From assembly GCA_034430215.1 (NCBI GenBank), contig DAOUFE010000007.1:91966-155965 (forward strand): DNA of 64,000 nt, written 5' to 3'. The notes under the pieces are model-generated. The model saw only the letters and a list, made by a program, of their open reading frames with translations. It was not told where the DNA came from and searched no databases. A program made the translations under genes and the position numbers. Source of the DNA: UBA4782 sp034430215. GTDB taxonomy: Bacteria > Chloroflexota > Anaerolineae > Anaerolineales > Anaerolineaceae. Positions 1 to 7,586 of the stretch are shown piece after piece. Every line of letters starts with the position of its first letter. Positions within the stretch are counted from its first letter, which is position 1.

Positions 1-646
1 TGATAGTCGAATTGACGTTTGCCATCGCCCGCATCCCCTGTTGGGTTGCCTTGCGTGCCAATTGGCGGAATAATATTCCAATGAAAAACACAACCGGCAT
101 GATCAGAAAAACCATCAAAGAAAGCCGCCATTCGATGCCCACCAGCACAATTCCTAGAACCACAACCTCCAGAAGCTGTGATGCCACATCGGTGATTACA
201 GAGATCAATTGCCCAAAATCCTGAGTATCAGTAGTGATACGAGAGACAATTCTTCCTGAAGAATATTCGTCATAAAATGACAGGTCATGGTTTTCTGCTG
301 CTTGAAACCCATCACTGGCAAGCTGCATCACAACATTAGCGGTAGCTTGGACCATGGTGCACCTGCCAATCCAATTAGCTATCCAATTGAAGAAACCAAT
401 TCCGAATGCCAGCGCTGATACGAGAATTATTCCGCTCATTTTAGGATCATCCTTAAGCCAATCAACTGCTTTCGAAATGATCATCACTGAAGTGGCACTT
501 GCCAGTGAAATTAAAATCGTCATGATCGAAACAAGAATGATCTTTCCGCGTTCCGGTTTAAAATAATGCAAAATTCTTTTAACTAGATCGCGGTCTTTAT
601 ACTTGCGATCATATTTTTCAGCATCCAATCCCTCAAAAAATCCCAT
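1..646 (-). CDS. ABC transporter, membrane half (partial, runs off the left edge)
   Basis: The reverse strand reads open from an ATG at 644-646 to the window edge, about 215 codons. The product begins MGFFEGLDAEKYDRKYKDRD and has hydrophobic helices plus the coupling-type stretch FYDEYSSGRIVSRITTDTQD typical of the transmembrane domain of type IV ABC exporters. Its nucleotide-binding domain would lie outside the window. The start is 17 bp after the stop of the upstream exporter gene on the same strand, so the two are probably co-transcribed and form a heterodimer. Family assignment is secure; the substrate cannot be told. Confidence 0.85.
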   Translation of the reverse strand, partial: MGFFEGLDAEKYDRKYKDRDLVKRILHYFKPERGKIILVSIMTILISLASATSVMIISKAVDWLKDDPKMSGIILVSALAFGIGFFNWIANWIGRCTMVQATANVVMQLASDGFQAAENHDLSFYDEYSSGRIVSRITTDTQDFGQLISVITDVASQLLEVVVLGIVLVGIEWRLSLMVFLIMPVVFFIGILFRQLARKATQQGMRAMANVNSTI

Positions 647-663
647 AAGCTGCCTGCTTTTTA

Positions 664-2463
664 TTAACTAAAAATTCTCTGATATGCTTCAGAAGTTTTC
701 ATCAATTCTTCATGAGAACCCATAGCTACCAGCCGACCTTTTCGCATTACCAGGATCAGGTCTGCCCAACGGATCTGCGATAATCTGTGCGTAATGATAA
801 ATGTAGTTCGCCCCTTTGCAGCTGTATAGATAGCTCTTTGGATGCGGTCTTCTGTAGCACTATCGATAGCACTGGTTGAATCATCCAAAACAAGAATTCG
901 AGGATCAGTCAGAAAAGCACGTGCCAGTGCAAGGCGTTGTCGCTGCCCTCCCGATAGAGTCACCCCGCGCTCTCCAAGGATGGTATCATAGCCATCCTTG
1001 AAAGTAAGGATGAACTCATCTGCCTGCGCTGCTTTTGCAGCAGCTTCTATCTCATCCCGGGTAGCTCCAGGTTTTCCAAAAGCAATATTTTCTCCAATGC
1101 TGCGTGAAAACAGAAATATATCTTGCTCAATGATTGATATATTTCTTCGTAGGGTTTCCAGATTCCAATCGCGTACATTTACTCCATCGACCAGTACATC
1201 ACCCTTAATTGTGTCATAGGTTCTATTGATCAACTTCACCAGGCTGGTCTTGCTCGAACCAGTTTGTCCGACGATAGCAACGGTTTGACCCGGTTTTACT
1301 TTAAAACTAATATCCTCCAAAATTGGATCACCATCTTCATATCCAAAGGAAACTCCCTTGAATTCAACTTCGCCTTTCATTGGCTCACAAAAACCAGTCA
1401 GATTTTGATCCAGATTATTCTCACGATTCATTAACTCAAGCAAACGACGAGCACCTGTAAGACCAGTAGCAATTTGCGAATATGCCCATAAAGAAGTGAA
1501 CGTGGGAAAGTCCAGCATCAGTAATAAGCCATAATACCCAATCACCTGCCCCATATCGATAACACCATTTTTATAAAGCAGAAGTGCCTGCAATAATCCG
1601 ACAGCCAGTGCTGTGGAAAGGAGCAAGAGTGGTAGAAAACGAGCCTCAGTTTTTCCCTGATCCACCACAGCATTTTTATATCCGGTTGCATTCTTAATGA
1701 ATAAAGCGATTTCCGATTTCTCCTGGGAGGCTCCTTTGACTGTTTCAATGCCATCCAGAGCTTCAGCCAGGCGGGTATTCAACTTTCCAAAAGATTCGCG
1801 CACCCGGTTAGTGATGGGTTTTAACTTTCCCATATATTCCCATAGCGCAAGAAAGTACATGATAATAAAAACAACAGGGGTAATGATCAGCGAAGGATGA
1901 TAAGTAGGGGCAAGAATGACTGGCATGATCAAGAAGTTTAATGAACCAATCACCATATTCAAACCGGGGCTGAAGAAAAAATTCACCTGTCGTACATCAT
2001 TTGTTGCACGTGCCATGGTATCACCCACTGGTTGCAGGCTGTGAAAAGTCATGCTTTTACCCAACAGTGTGATATACAGTTCATCACGTACATTCCGTTC
2101 TGTCCGTTGTGCGATCAATTCGAAACTCAAATTGCGCATAAGCTGCATCCCTCCGCGGATCACCTGGGAAATCCCAAGGATCAGAGCTAGAGAGCCTAAT
2201 GCGCCAATGTTTTCTTTCGCATTGGGAGCTGTGATGAGATTATAAGCACGCCCGATCAGCATTGGAGAAACAGACATCAATGCAGCATTGAGGAAAGCTC
2301 CAATAGTAGCTGAAAGGAGAATATACCAGTTCTGCTTCGCGTGAGATAAAATCCAGCGAAGTGGTGTTGTGCGGTTTGTTTTGAAACGTTGAGGAAGACT
2401 AAATTCAGTGATAGACATTGATGTACCCGAAGGAATGATTTTATCATCATTCATTACATGCAA
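664..2463 (-). CDS. ABC exporter permease/ATPase, degenerate-site half of a heterodimer
   Basis: A 599-residue fused exporter: membrane domain to about residue 340, then an ATPase domain. Visible motifs are Walker A GQTGSSKT (399-406), signature LSGGQRQR (503-510), Walker B ILVLD (523-527) and the H-loop THR (558-560). The residue after Walker B is Asp528 rather than the catalytic Glu, and the Walker A Gly before Lys is Ser404. An Asp at this position is known in one half of heterodimeric exporters, where one ATP site is degenerate. The partner is probably the partial gene just downstream. Internal Met residues at 4 and 16 are alternative starts; no strong ribosome-binding site decides between them. 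Substrate unknown. Confidence 0.92.
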   Translation of the reverse strand: MHVMNDDKIIPSGTSMSITEFSLPQRFKTNRTTPLRWILSHAKQNWYILLSATIGAFLNAALMSVSPMLIGRAYNLITAPNAKENIGALGSLALILGISQVIRGGMQLMRNLSFELIAQRTERNVRDELYITLLGKSMTFHSLQPVGDTMARATNDVRQVNFFFSPGLNMVIGSLNFLIMPVILAPTYHPSLIITPVVFIIMYFLALWEYMGKLKPITNRVRESFGKLNTRLAEALDGIETVKGASQEKSEIALFIKNATGYKNAVVDQGKTEARFLPLLLLSTALAVGLLQALLLYKNGVIDMGQVIGYYGLLLMLDFPTFTSLWAYSQIATGLTGARRLLELMNRENNLDQNLTGFCEPMKGEVEFKGVSFGYEDGDPILEDISFKVKPGQTVAIVGQTGSSKTSLVKLINRTYDTIKGDVLVDGVNVRDWNLETLRRNISIIEQDIFLFSRSIGENIAFGKPGATRDEIEAAAKAAQADEFILTFKDGYDTILGERGVTLSGGQRQRLALARAFLTDPRILVLDDSTSAIDSATEDRIQRAIYTAAKGRTTFIITHRLSQIRWADLILVMRKGRLVAMGSHEELMKTSEAYQRIFS

Positions 2464-2506
2464 GTGAAATGTGTCACAAGCAATTATTATATTTATAAAA
2501 AAACTG

Positions 2507-4060
2507 TTATCCCTTGGAGGAGGTCGGCAGCCAGGGCATTTCAGGACCCGTTATTCCCAGATATTCTGCCAGGGCAGCACGCATGGCAGTGCGGTCATCC
2601 CAGGCATATTCGACATCTCCAAAACACATGGATTGTTCATGCCCTTTTCCGCAAGAGACAACCAGGTCACCCGGTTGAGCCAATCGCAGTGCAGTACGGA
2701 TGGCTTCACCCCGATCAGGGACGCGCCAGAAAGTTTTTCCTTCAATTCCCCCCTGTCTGGTTGCTGCATCTGCCATCTCCGCAAGAATTGCATCCAAAGA
2801 TTCAGTTCGAGGATCCTCGGCAGTCAAAATTGATAGATCTGCCAAATTAATAGAAACCTCTGCCATCATACGCCGTTTAGCTCTATCCCGCAAGCCAGCC
2901 GAGCCAAAGACAGTGATTACTTTTCCATGGGTCATCTGCCTGACTGCCTCAATAGCTACTTTCAGTGCATTGGGTGTGTGAGCAAAATCCACAATTGCTG
3001 TAAACTGCTGCCCCAGATCGATGCGTTCCATCCTGCCCGATACGGATTTTAGCGAACTGATCCCTTGTGCAACAATTTCAGGGGAAATACGCAACCCAAA
3101 TATTGCTGCACTCATCGCCGCCAGGATATTCGAGATGTTGAATTCTCCTACCAAAGGTGTGGAAATGGGTTGGCGAAATTCTTTTGTAACAGCAGTAAAG
3201 TGAATGCCGTCAGGTGAATACTCCACATCTTCTGCCCAAAGGTCCGCACCAGGCTTCATACTGTAACAGATTTTCCTGCAACCTGGAATAACAGAAAGGG
3301 CGTCATATGAACGATCATCTTTATTCAAGACAGCCAGTCGGGGATTGCCCTGCGGTTTCAGCTTTGTTTCGGATAAATAGCGGAAAAGCTGCGCCTTGGC
3401 ATCGAGATAGGCTTCATACGATCCATGAAAATCAAGATGTTCATGGGTAATATTTGTGACCACCGCAATATCAAATTCACAAGCTGCTACCCGTTGCTGT
3501 GCCAATCCATGAGAAGTAGCTTCCAGCACAACATGGGTTGTTCCTGCCTGTGCCATTTCTGCAAGATACTGCTGCACATCCGGTGCGTCGGGTGTAGTCA
3601 CGTGAAAACCCGTATCCACTTCCTTGTCACCAATCACAGCATTTACCGTAGAGATCATGCCAGCTTTTTTTCCAGCCTTGATCAGAATAGCATTCAATAG
3701 ATTACAGGTCGTAGTTTTACCATCGGTTCCGGTTACGCCGATCATGGTCATTTTACGAGATGGATGATCATGCCAGGCAGCCGATAGGTACGCTAATGCT
3801 TTCCGGCTGTCATCCACCTGGATGTATGGAACACCCGGTGCTGAAATTTCCTGCATTCCCACAATTACTGATGCACCCCTTTTTACAGCATCGGGTATGT
3901 AGCGATGTCCATCCATACTGAAACCTTGCAAAGCGACAAATAAACTGCCGGGTGCCACCTTGCGAGAATCAAAGCAAATTGACTGGATTTCCATTTCTGG
4001 CAGAGCAGACGGTCGAATTATTTGTACTGGTATATTGTAAAAAAGTTGTTGTAATTTCAT
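2507..4060 (-). CDS. murE: UDP-N-acetylmuramyl-tripeptide synthetase MurE
   Basis: MurE adds the third amino acid to UDP-MurNAc-L-Ala-D-Glu in cytoplasmic peptidoglycan synthesis. The 517-residue length fits the family. Seen: N-terminal domain signature DSRKVAPGSLFVALQG (31-46), ATP-binding loop GVTGTDGKTTT (108-118), the substrate region EATSHGL, the YLDAKAQLF segment with the Lys that is carbamylated in the family, and the C-terminal domain starting at DFAHTPNALK. Where meso-DAP enzymes carry DNPR, this one reads EDPR within TAEDPRTE. The third residue may therefore be something other than meso-DAP (ornithine or lysine are possible). It is monocistronic or first in a run toward the ABC genes, 43 bp upstream of them. 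Confidence 0.95.
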   Translation of the reverse strand: MKLQQLFYNIPVQIIRPSALPEMEIQSICFDSRKVAPGSLFVALQGFSMDGHRYIPDAVKRGASVIVGMQEISAPGVPYIQVDDSRKALAYLSAAWHDHPSRKMTMIGVTGTDGKTTTCNLLNAILIKAGKKAGMISTVNAVIGDKEVDTGFHVTTPDAPDVQQYLAEMAQAGTTHVVLEATSHGLAQQRVAACEFDIAVVTNITHEHLDFHGSYEAYLDAKAQLFRYLSETKLKPQGNPRLAVLNKDDRSYDALSVIPGCRKICYSMKPGADLWAEDVEYSPDGIHFTAVTKEFRQPISTPLVGEFNISNILAAMSAAIFGLRISPEIVAQGISSLKSVSGRMERIDLGQQFTAIVDFAHTPNALKVAIEAVRQMTHGKVITVFGSAGLRDRAKRRMMAEVSINLADLSILTAEDPRTESLDAILAEMADAATRQGGIEGKTFWRVPDRGEAIRTALRLAQPGDLVVSCGKGHEQSMCFGDVEYAWDDRTAMRAALAEYLGITGPEMPWLPTSSKG

Positions 4061-4122
4061 CGTTCCAAGTATAACGTATGTATTTGGTTGTAGTAGATAG
4101 CATCTATTAAGTTTCGAGTTTT

Positions 4123-4668
4123 TTAAAGAAAAAGGAATGGAACAATTTGCATCCAGAAAGGTGTGAATACCAGAACAAGCCAGCCAATCAATGCACCAAT
4201 GATAAGCCCTGCAAGAATATCAATAAAGAAATGCACACCCATGCTCACTCGCGCCAGACTCATGATTGGAGCCCAAATGATTAAAACAATCATGAACCAA
4301 ACTGGACCTAACCCTATTGCCATAGTTGCCAAAAATCCGGCTCTTGAAGCATGCCCCGATGGAAAAGAATGGGGATCCGTAAGCCGATAAAATGCCCCCC
4401 ATTCTCCCTCAGGTCTGCGCCTGCGGATGGTGAATTTCATCGTAAAAATAATCACGATTTCGACCGCTATACCCACGGCAATCATGGCAGCTCGGTTATG
4501 CCATTCCCCCTTGCTAGCCAACCATACAATCAGTAATCCAGCTAGCCAGAACCATGAGTCGCCGGTATGTGCCATGAAAGACATACAGTACCAGAGGATT
4601 TTTTGTTCTGGGTGAATGCGGATTTTTTCGGTGAGGTGATGATCAAAATCTCTAACAGCTTGCAGCAT
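4123..4668 (-). CDS. PAP2 superfamily membrane phosphatase
   Basis: A 181-residue protein with several membrane helices and the three-part PAP2 acid-phosphatase signature: KFTIRRRRP (78-86), FPSGHASR (102-109) and Arg140...His146...Asp150. Members dephosphorylate lipid phosphates such as undecaprenyl pyrophosphate or phosphatidate at the membrane. Its ATG overlaps the stop of the upstream nucleotidyltransferase gene by one base (TAATG), so the two are translationally coupled. That pairing suggests a lipid-linked or polar headgroup substrate made by the neighbour, but this is inference. The substrate is not readable from the sequence. Confidence 0.88.
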   Translation of the reverse strand: MLQAVRDFDHHLTEKIRIHPEQKILWYCMSFMAHTGDSWFWLAGLLIVWLASKGEWHNRAAMIAVGIAVEIVIIFTMKFTIRRRRPEGEWGAFYRLTDPHSFPSGHASRAGFLATMAIGLGPVWFMIVLIIWAPIMSLARVSMGVHFFIDILAGLIIGALIGWLVLVFTPFWMQIVPFLFL

Positions 4669-5441
4669 TATCCACCATACTTATTTTGAAAATAAGTTTC
4701 TACCAGCTCCAATTGATTAGGTTTATCCACATCCATGCCAACTTCAGCAAAAGGTGAAATTAAAACCTTACCATTTATTCCCAATCGACGAGAAACCACC
4801 TTTTCAGCTTTTTCAAGAGAGAGCCAACCCATGAACATCATAAAGAGTAAATCGAAACCCATGATTGCCGCTTGTTTTAAAGCATTTTTACGATTAGCAA
4901 CCAGTTTTTTCATGACAGGCAAATCTTCCAATGCTTTTTGGCTATTGATAACGATCACATCACCTCCGCAGACTTCCAACCCTTTCGCCTTTACATAGCT
5001 GCGTTTTGAACCAGGGAAGACCTTTTCCATGACATCGCGAGGTACAACAGTATATTGAAAATCACTGGGATGATTCACAGCTTCTTCAGCAGCCCATTTC
5101 AACATTTCAGAGGTCACACATGGCAGATCACCCGATACAACCATCATAGGACGATGTTTCGGGTTGAACTTCAATAATTCTTCCGCTCCCGCACGAATAT
5201 TTTCAATGATTCCACCTTTGCCCTGTAAAATACGAATATCACCGGGAAAAGATATTGGGGTATCAGCCGGTAAGCCCATGACAACGACATGCTCAGCGCC
5301 TGCCTGTGCCAATGCATCCAGTACCCATTGCACCATGGTTTTTCCATAGATAGGTAATGTACATTTGGGTTGACCTTGCGTTACTTCATAAAGCAGTTCC
5401 TCAGGTTGAGGTATACCACCTGCAGTGATGATCGCATCCAT
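4668..5441 (-). CDS. NTP transferase domain protein (sugar-nucleotidyltransferase-like)
   Basis: A 257-residue protein starting MDAIITAGGIPQPEE. It has a GT-A-type nucleotidyltransferase N-terminus, a Lys-containing KCTLPIYGKTMVQW region, and a VVVSGDLPCVT stretch equivalent to the metal-binding Asp loop of MobA/IspD-like enzymes. Such enzymes join an NTP to a phosphorylated sugar, polyol or cofactor. A hydrophobic segment around GFDLLFMMFMGWLSLEKAEK follows and then a C-terminal tail. It is coupled by TAATG overlaps both to the gene upstream and to the PAP2 gene downstream, so the three are one operon. The acceptor is unknown. Confidence 0.8.
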   Translation of the reverse strand: MDAIITAGGIPQPEELLYEVTQGQPKCTLPIYGKTMVQWVLDALAQAGAEHVVVMGLPADTPISFPGDIRILQGKGGIIENIRAGAEELLKFNPKHRPMMVVSGDLPCVTSEMLKWAAEEAVNHPSDFQYTVVPRDVMEKVFPGSKRSYVKAKGLEVCGGDVIVINSQKALEDLPVMKKLVANRKNALKQAAIMGFDLLFMMFMGWLSLEKAEKVVSRRLGINGKVLISPFAEVGMDVDKPNQLELVETYFQNKYGG

Positions 5442-6382
5442 TATAGGAATTCCTTAAATTGAGGTTTGATATTCAACTCATCGAGCCAGGTTTCGACTTG
5501 CTTGAGATATTCTTCAGCATGAGCATAATCAACAGGTTCTTTTCGTCCAGTTGCTGCAAGCAATCCTGCTTCAAGCATATTGGTTCCGTATGATCGTTCT
5601 TCAAATACGGGGGTAGTGGTGATCAGGTATTTTACTCCAGCCTGTTTAAAAAGATCTCGATCCGCTTTTGTGGTAGTGTTAGTTACGATGGTTTTCCCTT
5701 CCATGCGGTCAGGCATGTATTTTGTCAGATAATGACAATCCCCAGCGATAACATCTGCTTGAGTAAAATATTTTCCCCATTTTGGGGTGCGCTTATTCTG
5801 TGATTCACCCGTTGGATAAAGCATTGAAAAAGGCAATCGAGAAATAACTGGCATCAAAATAGAGACCATTCTTTTCAAGCTTTTTTCTGAATTTAAAGGA
5901 ATATCCATCCCAAGAGCGAACATCACATCACCGATCACGCACTGGTAACCTGCATCATTGAAGCCTTGAAATAAACCATACCTATCTACTGCACTGGTCA
6001 TAAACGCGTGTTTATGGTCATCAGGGATATTCACATTTTCTGCTAAAACAGAAGCAGCTTTACGCTCCAGAGTCATTTTTAATCCGGTACCATCTGCAAC
6101 CGGAGTTTTATGAACACCTTTGATCAGTGATTGAACGCTATGCAAGATATGCCAATTAGTATCAACCATGAAACCCAAGAGTGCCCCACCCACTCCAAAT
6201 GCATCAACCTTCCCGTCCAATTCACTGTACATCGCTGCAGCTTTTTGCATGTCACCATCCGTACCAATTCGTTCAAGTTGCACTTTCTCCCCAAATAGCT
6301 CTACTATCGTTGAACTATCACGCTTGGATGATCCCAAACTAATGCTTACCGCTCTTTTAATTGCTGATTGTGTCGTGGTCAT
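5441..6382 (-). CDS. Conserved protein of the type annotated as quinate 5-dehydrogenase
   Basis: A 313-residue protein with the signature start AVSISLGSSKRDS, then IGTDGDMQKAAAMYSELDGKVDAFGVGG. From memory this pattern belongs to a conserved family in anaerobes commonly labelled quinate 5-dehydrogenase. I see no convincing Rossmann glycine motif at the N-terminus, and I know of no experimental proof of that label. Conserved-looking blocks follow: VADGTGLKMTLERK, SAVDRYGLFQGF, LPFSMLYPTGESQ, ADVIAGDCHYLTKYMP, TNTTT and TTTPVFEERSYGTNMLEA. It heads the trio with the nucleotidyltransferase and the PAP2 protein. Treat the enzyme name as provisional. Confidence 0.65.
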   Translation of the reverse strand: MTTTQSAIKRAVSISLGSSKRDSSTIVELFGEKVQLERIGTDGDMQKAAAMYSELDGKVDAFGVGGALLGFMVDTNWHILHSVQSLIKGVHKTPVADGTGLKMTLERKAASVLAENVNIPDDHKHAFMTSAVDRYGLFQGFNDAGYQCVIGDVMFALGMDIPLNSEKSLKRMVSILMPVISRLPFSMLYPTGESQNKRTPKWGKYFTQADVIAGDCHYLTKYMPDRMEGKTIVTNTTTKADRDLFKQAGVKYLITTTPVFEERSYGTNMLEAGLLAATGRKEPVDYAHAEEYLKQVETWLDELNIKPQFKEFL

Positions 6383-6450
6383 TAGGCAAATTCCTTTTTA
6401 GAAATAAACACTTTAAGATAAAAATGTAACGCATGCTAGATAACGGTTGG

Positions 6451-6999
6451 TTATCCTTTGTCCTCTATGAGGTTTTCACCAGCTTTGGAAGAGGCATGGT
6501 TCTGCAATAGGGTTAATTCTTCTTCGAGATCTGTGATCTTCGCTTCAATCTGGTTAATCATTTCACTGCTATTCAGATTAGCGGAAACAGGTTCTTCCGG
6601 CAGCTTTTCTACTAACAAAATTTTCCAATATTCGTATTCTTCTTGAGAAATTTTGCCAGAATCTATTAACACATCCAACCTGTGGATAATTTCGTTATCG
6701 ATCATTAATTTTGGGTTCACCAATGCTTGAATTGCTTTCCTATATGCTTGTAAATTGGATTGTCCGCTTTTAATGATCTTTTCGAACATGACTCCAGGAA
6801 ACAATCCCCCTGGCTTTTTTTCTAATTCAAAAAGCACTTGAGCCAATGTTAATGTTGTCAGATCATTTCCACTGGCGTGGTCTACTACACGTACATCTTC
6901 ACCTTCAGAGATCAGATCCGCAATCTCCTCCAGCGTGATATACCGCCTGGTCGTTGTATTGTACAGCTTCCGATTGGAATAACGTTTGATCACAGGCAA
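6451..6999 (-). CDS. Polyhydroxyalkanoate synthesis regulator-type DNA-binding protein
   Basis: A 182-residue protein whose first 110 residues match the PHB/PHA accumulation regulator N-terminal domain: IKRYSNRKLYNTTTRRYITLEEIADLI, then DLTTLTLAQVLFELEK. Here the first block is residues 4-30. In characterised bacteria this domain binds DNA and PHA granules and represses phasin genes (PhaR). The C-terminal 70 residues are charged and end in a probable coiled coil. A phasin-like gene lies 157 bp upstream on the same strand, matching the PhaR-phasin pairing. No PHA synthase is in the window, so whether PHA is made is open. Confidence 0.82.
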   Translation of the reverse strand: MPVIKRYSNRKLYNTTTRRYITLEEIADLISEGEDVRVVDHASGNDLTTLTLAQVLFELEKKPGGLFPGVMFEKIIKSGQSNLQAYRKAIQALVNPKLMIDNEIIHRLDVLIDSGKISQEEYEYWKILLVEKLPEEPVSANLNSSEMINQIEAKITDLEEELTLLQNHASSKAGENLIEDKG

Positions 7000-7114
7000 G
7001 GGATGAACCTCAGCAGAATATTATACCTGCGAAATGATAACCTTGCCTTTAATTTTCATTTGATTGAACAACATGAAGTGCAGACTCGGTTGGTCATATA
7101 TTCGGGTTTAATTT

Positions 7115-7145
7115 TTACCCCTTCCCTGTGATTAGGAAGGGGTAA
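7115..7145. other. Strong intergenic hairpin
   Basis: An 11-bp inverted repeat, TTACCCCTTCC and GGAAGGGGTAA with a 9-base loop, lies between the phasin-like gene and the PhaR-like gene. T-runs flank it on the plus strand only, so it is not a textbook terminator for the minus-strand genes. It may act as an RNA processing or stabilising stem between the two genes. Confidence 0.5.
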
Positions 7146-7156
7146 TTTTTAAGGTT

Positions 7157-7513
7157 TTAGCCTTTTTGCTGTTTTTTTAATTCCTCTACTTGTCGCGTTA
7201 ACTCAGCGAGTCGTGCATTTAATCTATCCAATTCTTCTTGAGAGACATTGACATGCTGATTTTTCACACGTTCTGCACGATGCTCTTTAAGCATTTTGTC
7301 ATGCGTTTCGATCATTTCTTTGATCAACTTCCGAGCTTCTTCTTCGGCTAGTTCACCTTTTTCTGCCAATCGAGCAATACATTGCTCCAATTCATCTTCA
7401 GCAATAACTGCTGCTCCGATTGCTGCCAGGACGAATTTCCTGGCAAACGGGAACATCGTTTCTTTTGATTCTGTTTTGGCATTTTCTTTTGAAGCATTAG
7501 TAGACTCTGTCAT
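7157..7513 (-). CDS. Phasin-like small coiled-coil protein
   Basis: A 118-residue protein. Residues 1-18 are polar and disordered-looking. A short hydrophobic stretch FPFARKFVLAAIGAAVIAEDELE follows (residues 21-43, in two parts), then helical charged sequence with heptad spacing ending RLNARLAELTRQVEELKKQ. This is the layout of the poly(3-hydroxyalkanoate) granule-associated phasin family (PhaF/PhaI type). It is transcribed toward the PhaR-like gene. In known systems a phasin coats PHA granules and PhaR represses it. An equally possible role is a general stress or membrane-associated coiled-coil protein. Confidence 0.65.
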   Translation of the reverse strand: MTESTNASKENAKTESKETMFPFARKFVLAAIGAAVIAEDELEQCIARLAEKGELAEEEARKLIKEMIETHDKMLKEHRAERVKNQHVNVSQEELDRLNARLAELTRQVEELKKQQKG

Positions 7514-7586
7514 TTTTACTCCTATCCGGCATTACAATTTAATTATAACGCAATGCGTCATAGGATTCAAGTATCACCATTCCTTA

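Noticed and set aside
5441..6382. Firm call as quinate dehydrogenase of the shikimate family
   Set aside because: No Rossmann-type glycine motif or AroE signature is visible; only the conventional family label is reported, as provisional.
7115..7145. Terminator of the phasin-like gene
   Set aside because: The stem is strong but on the minus strand, where the gene lies, it is followed by A residues rather than a T-run; kept only as a hairpin.
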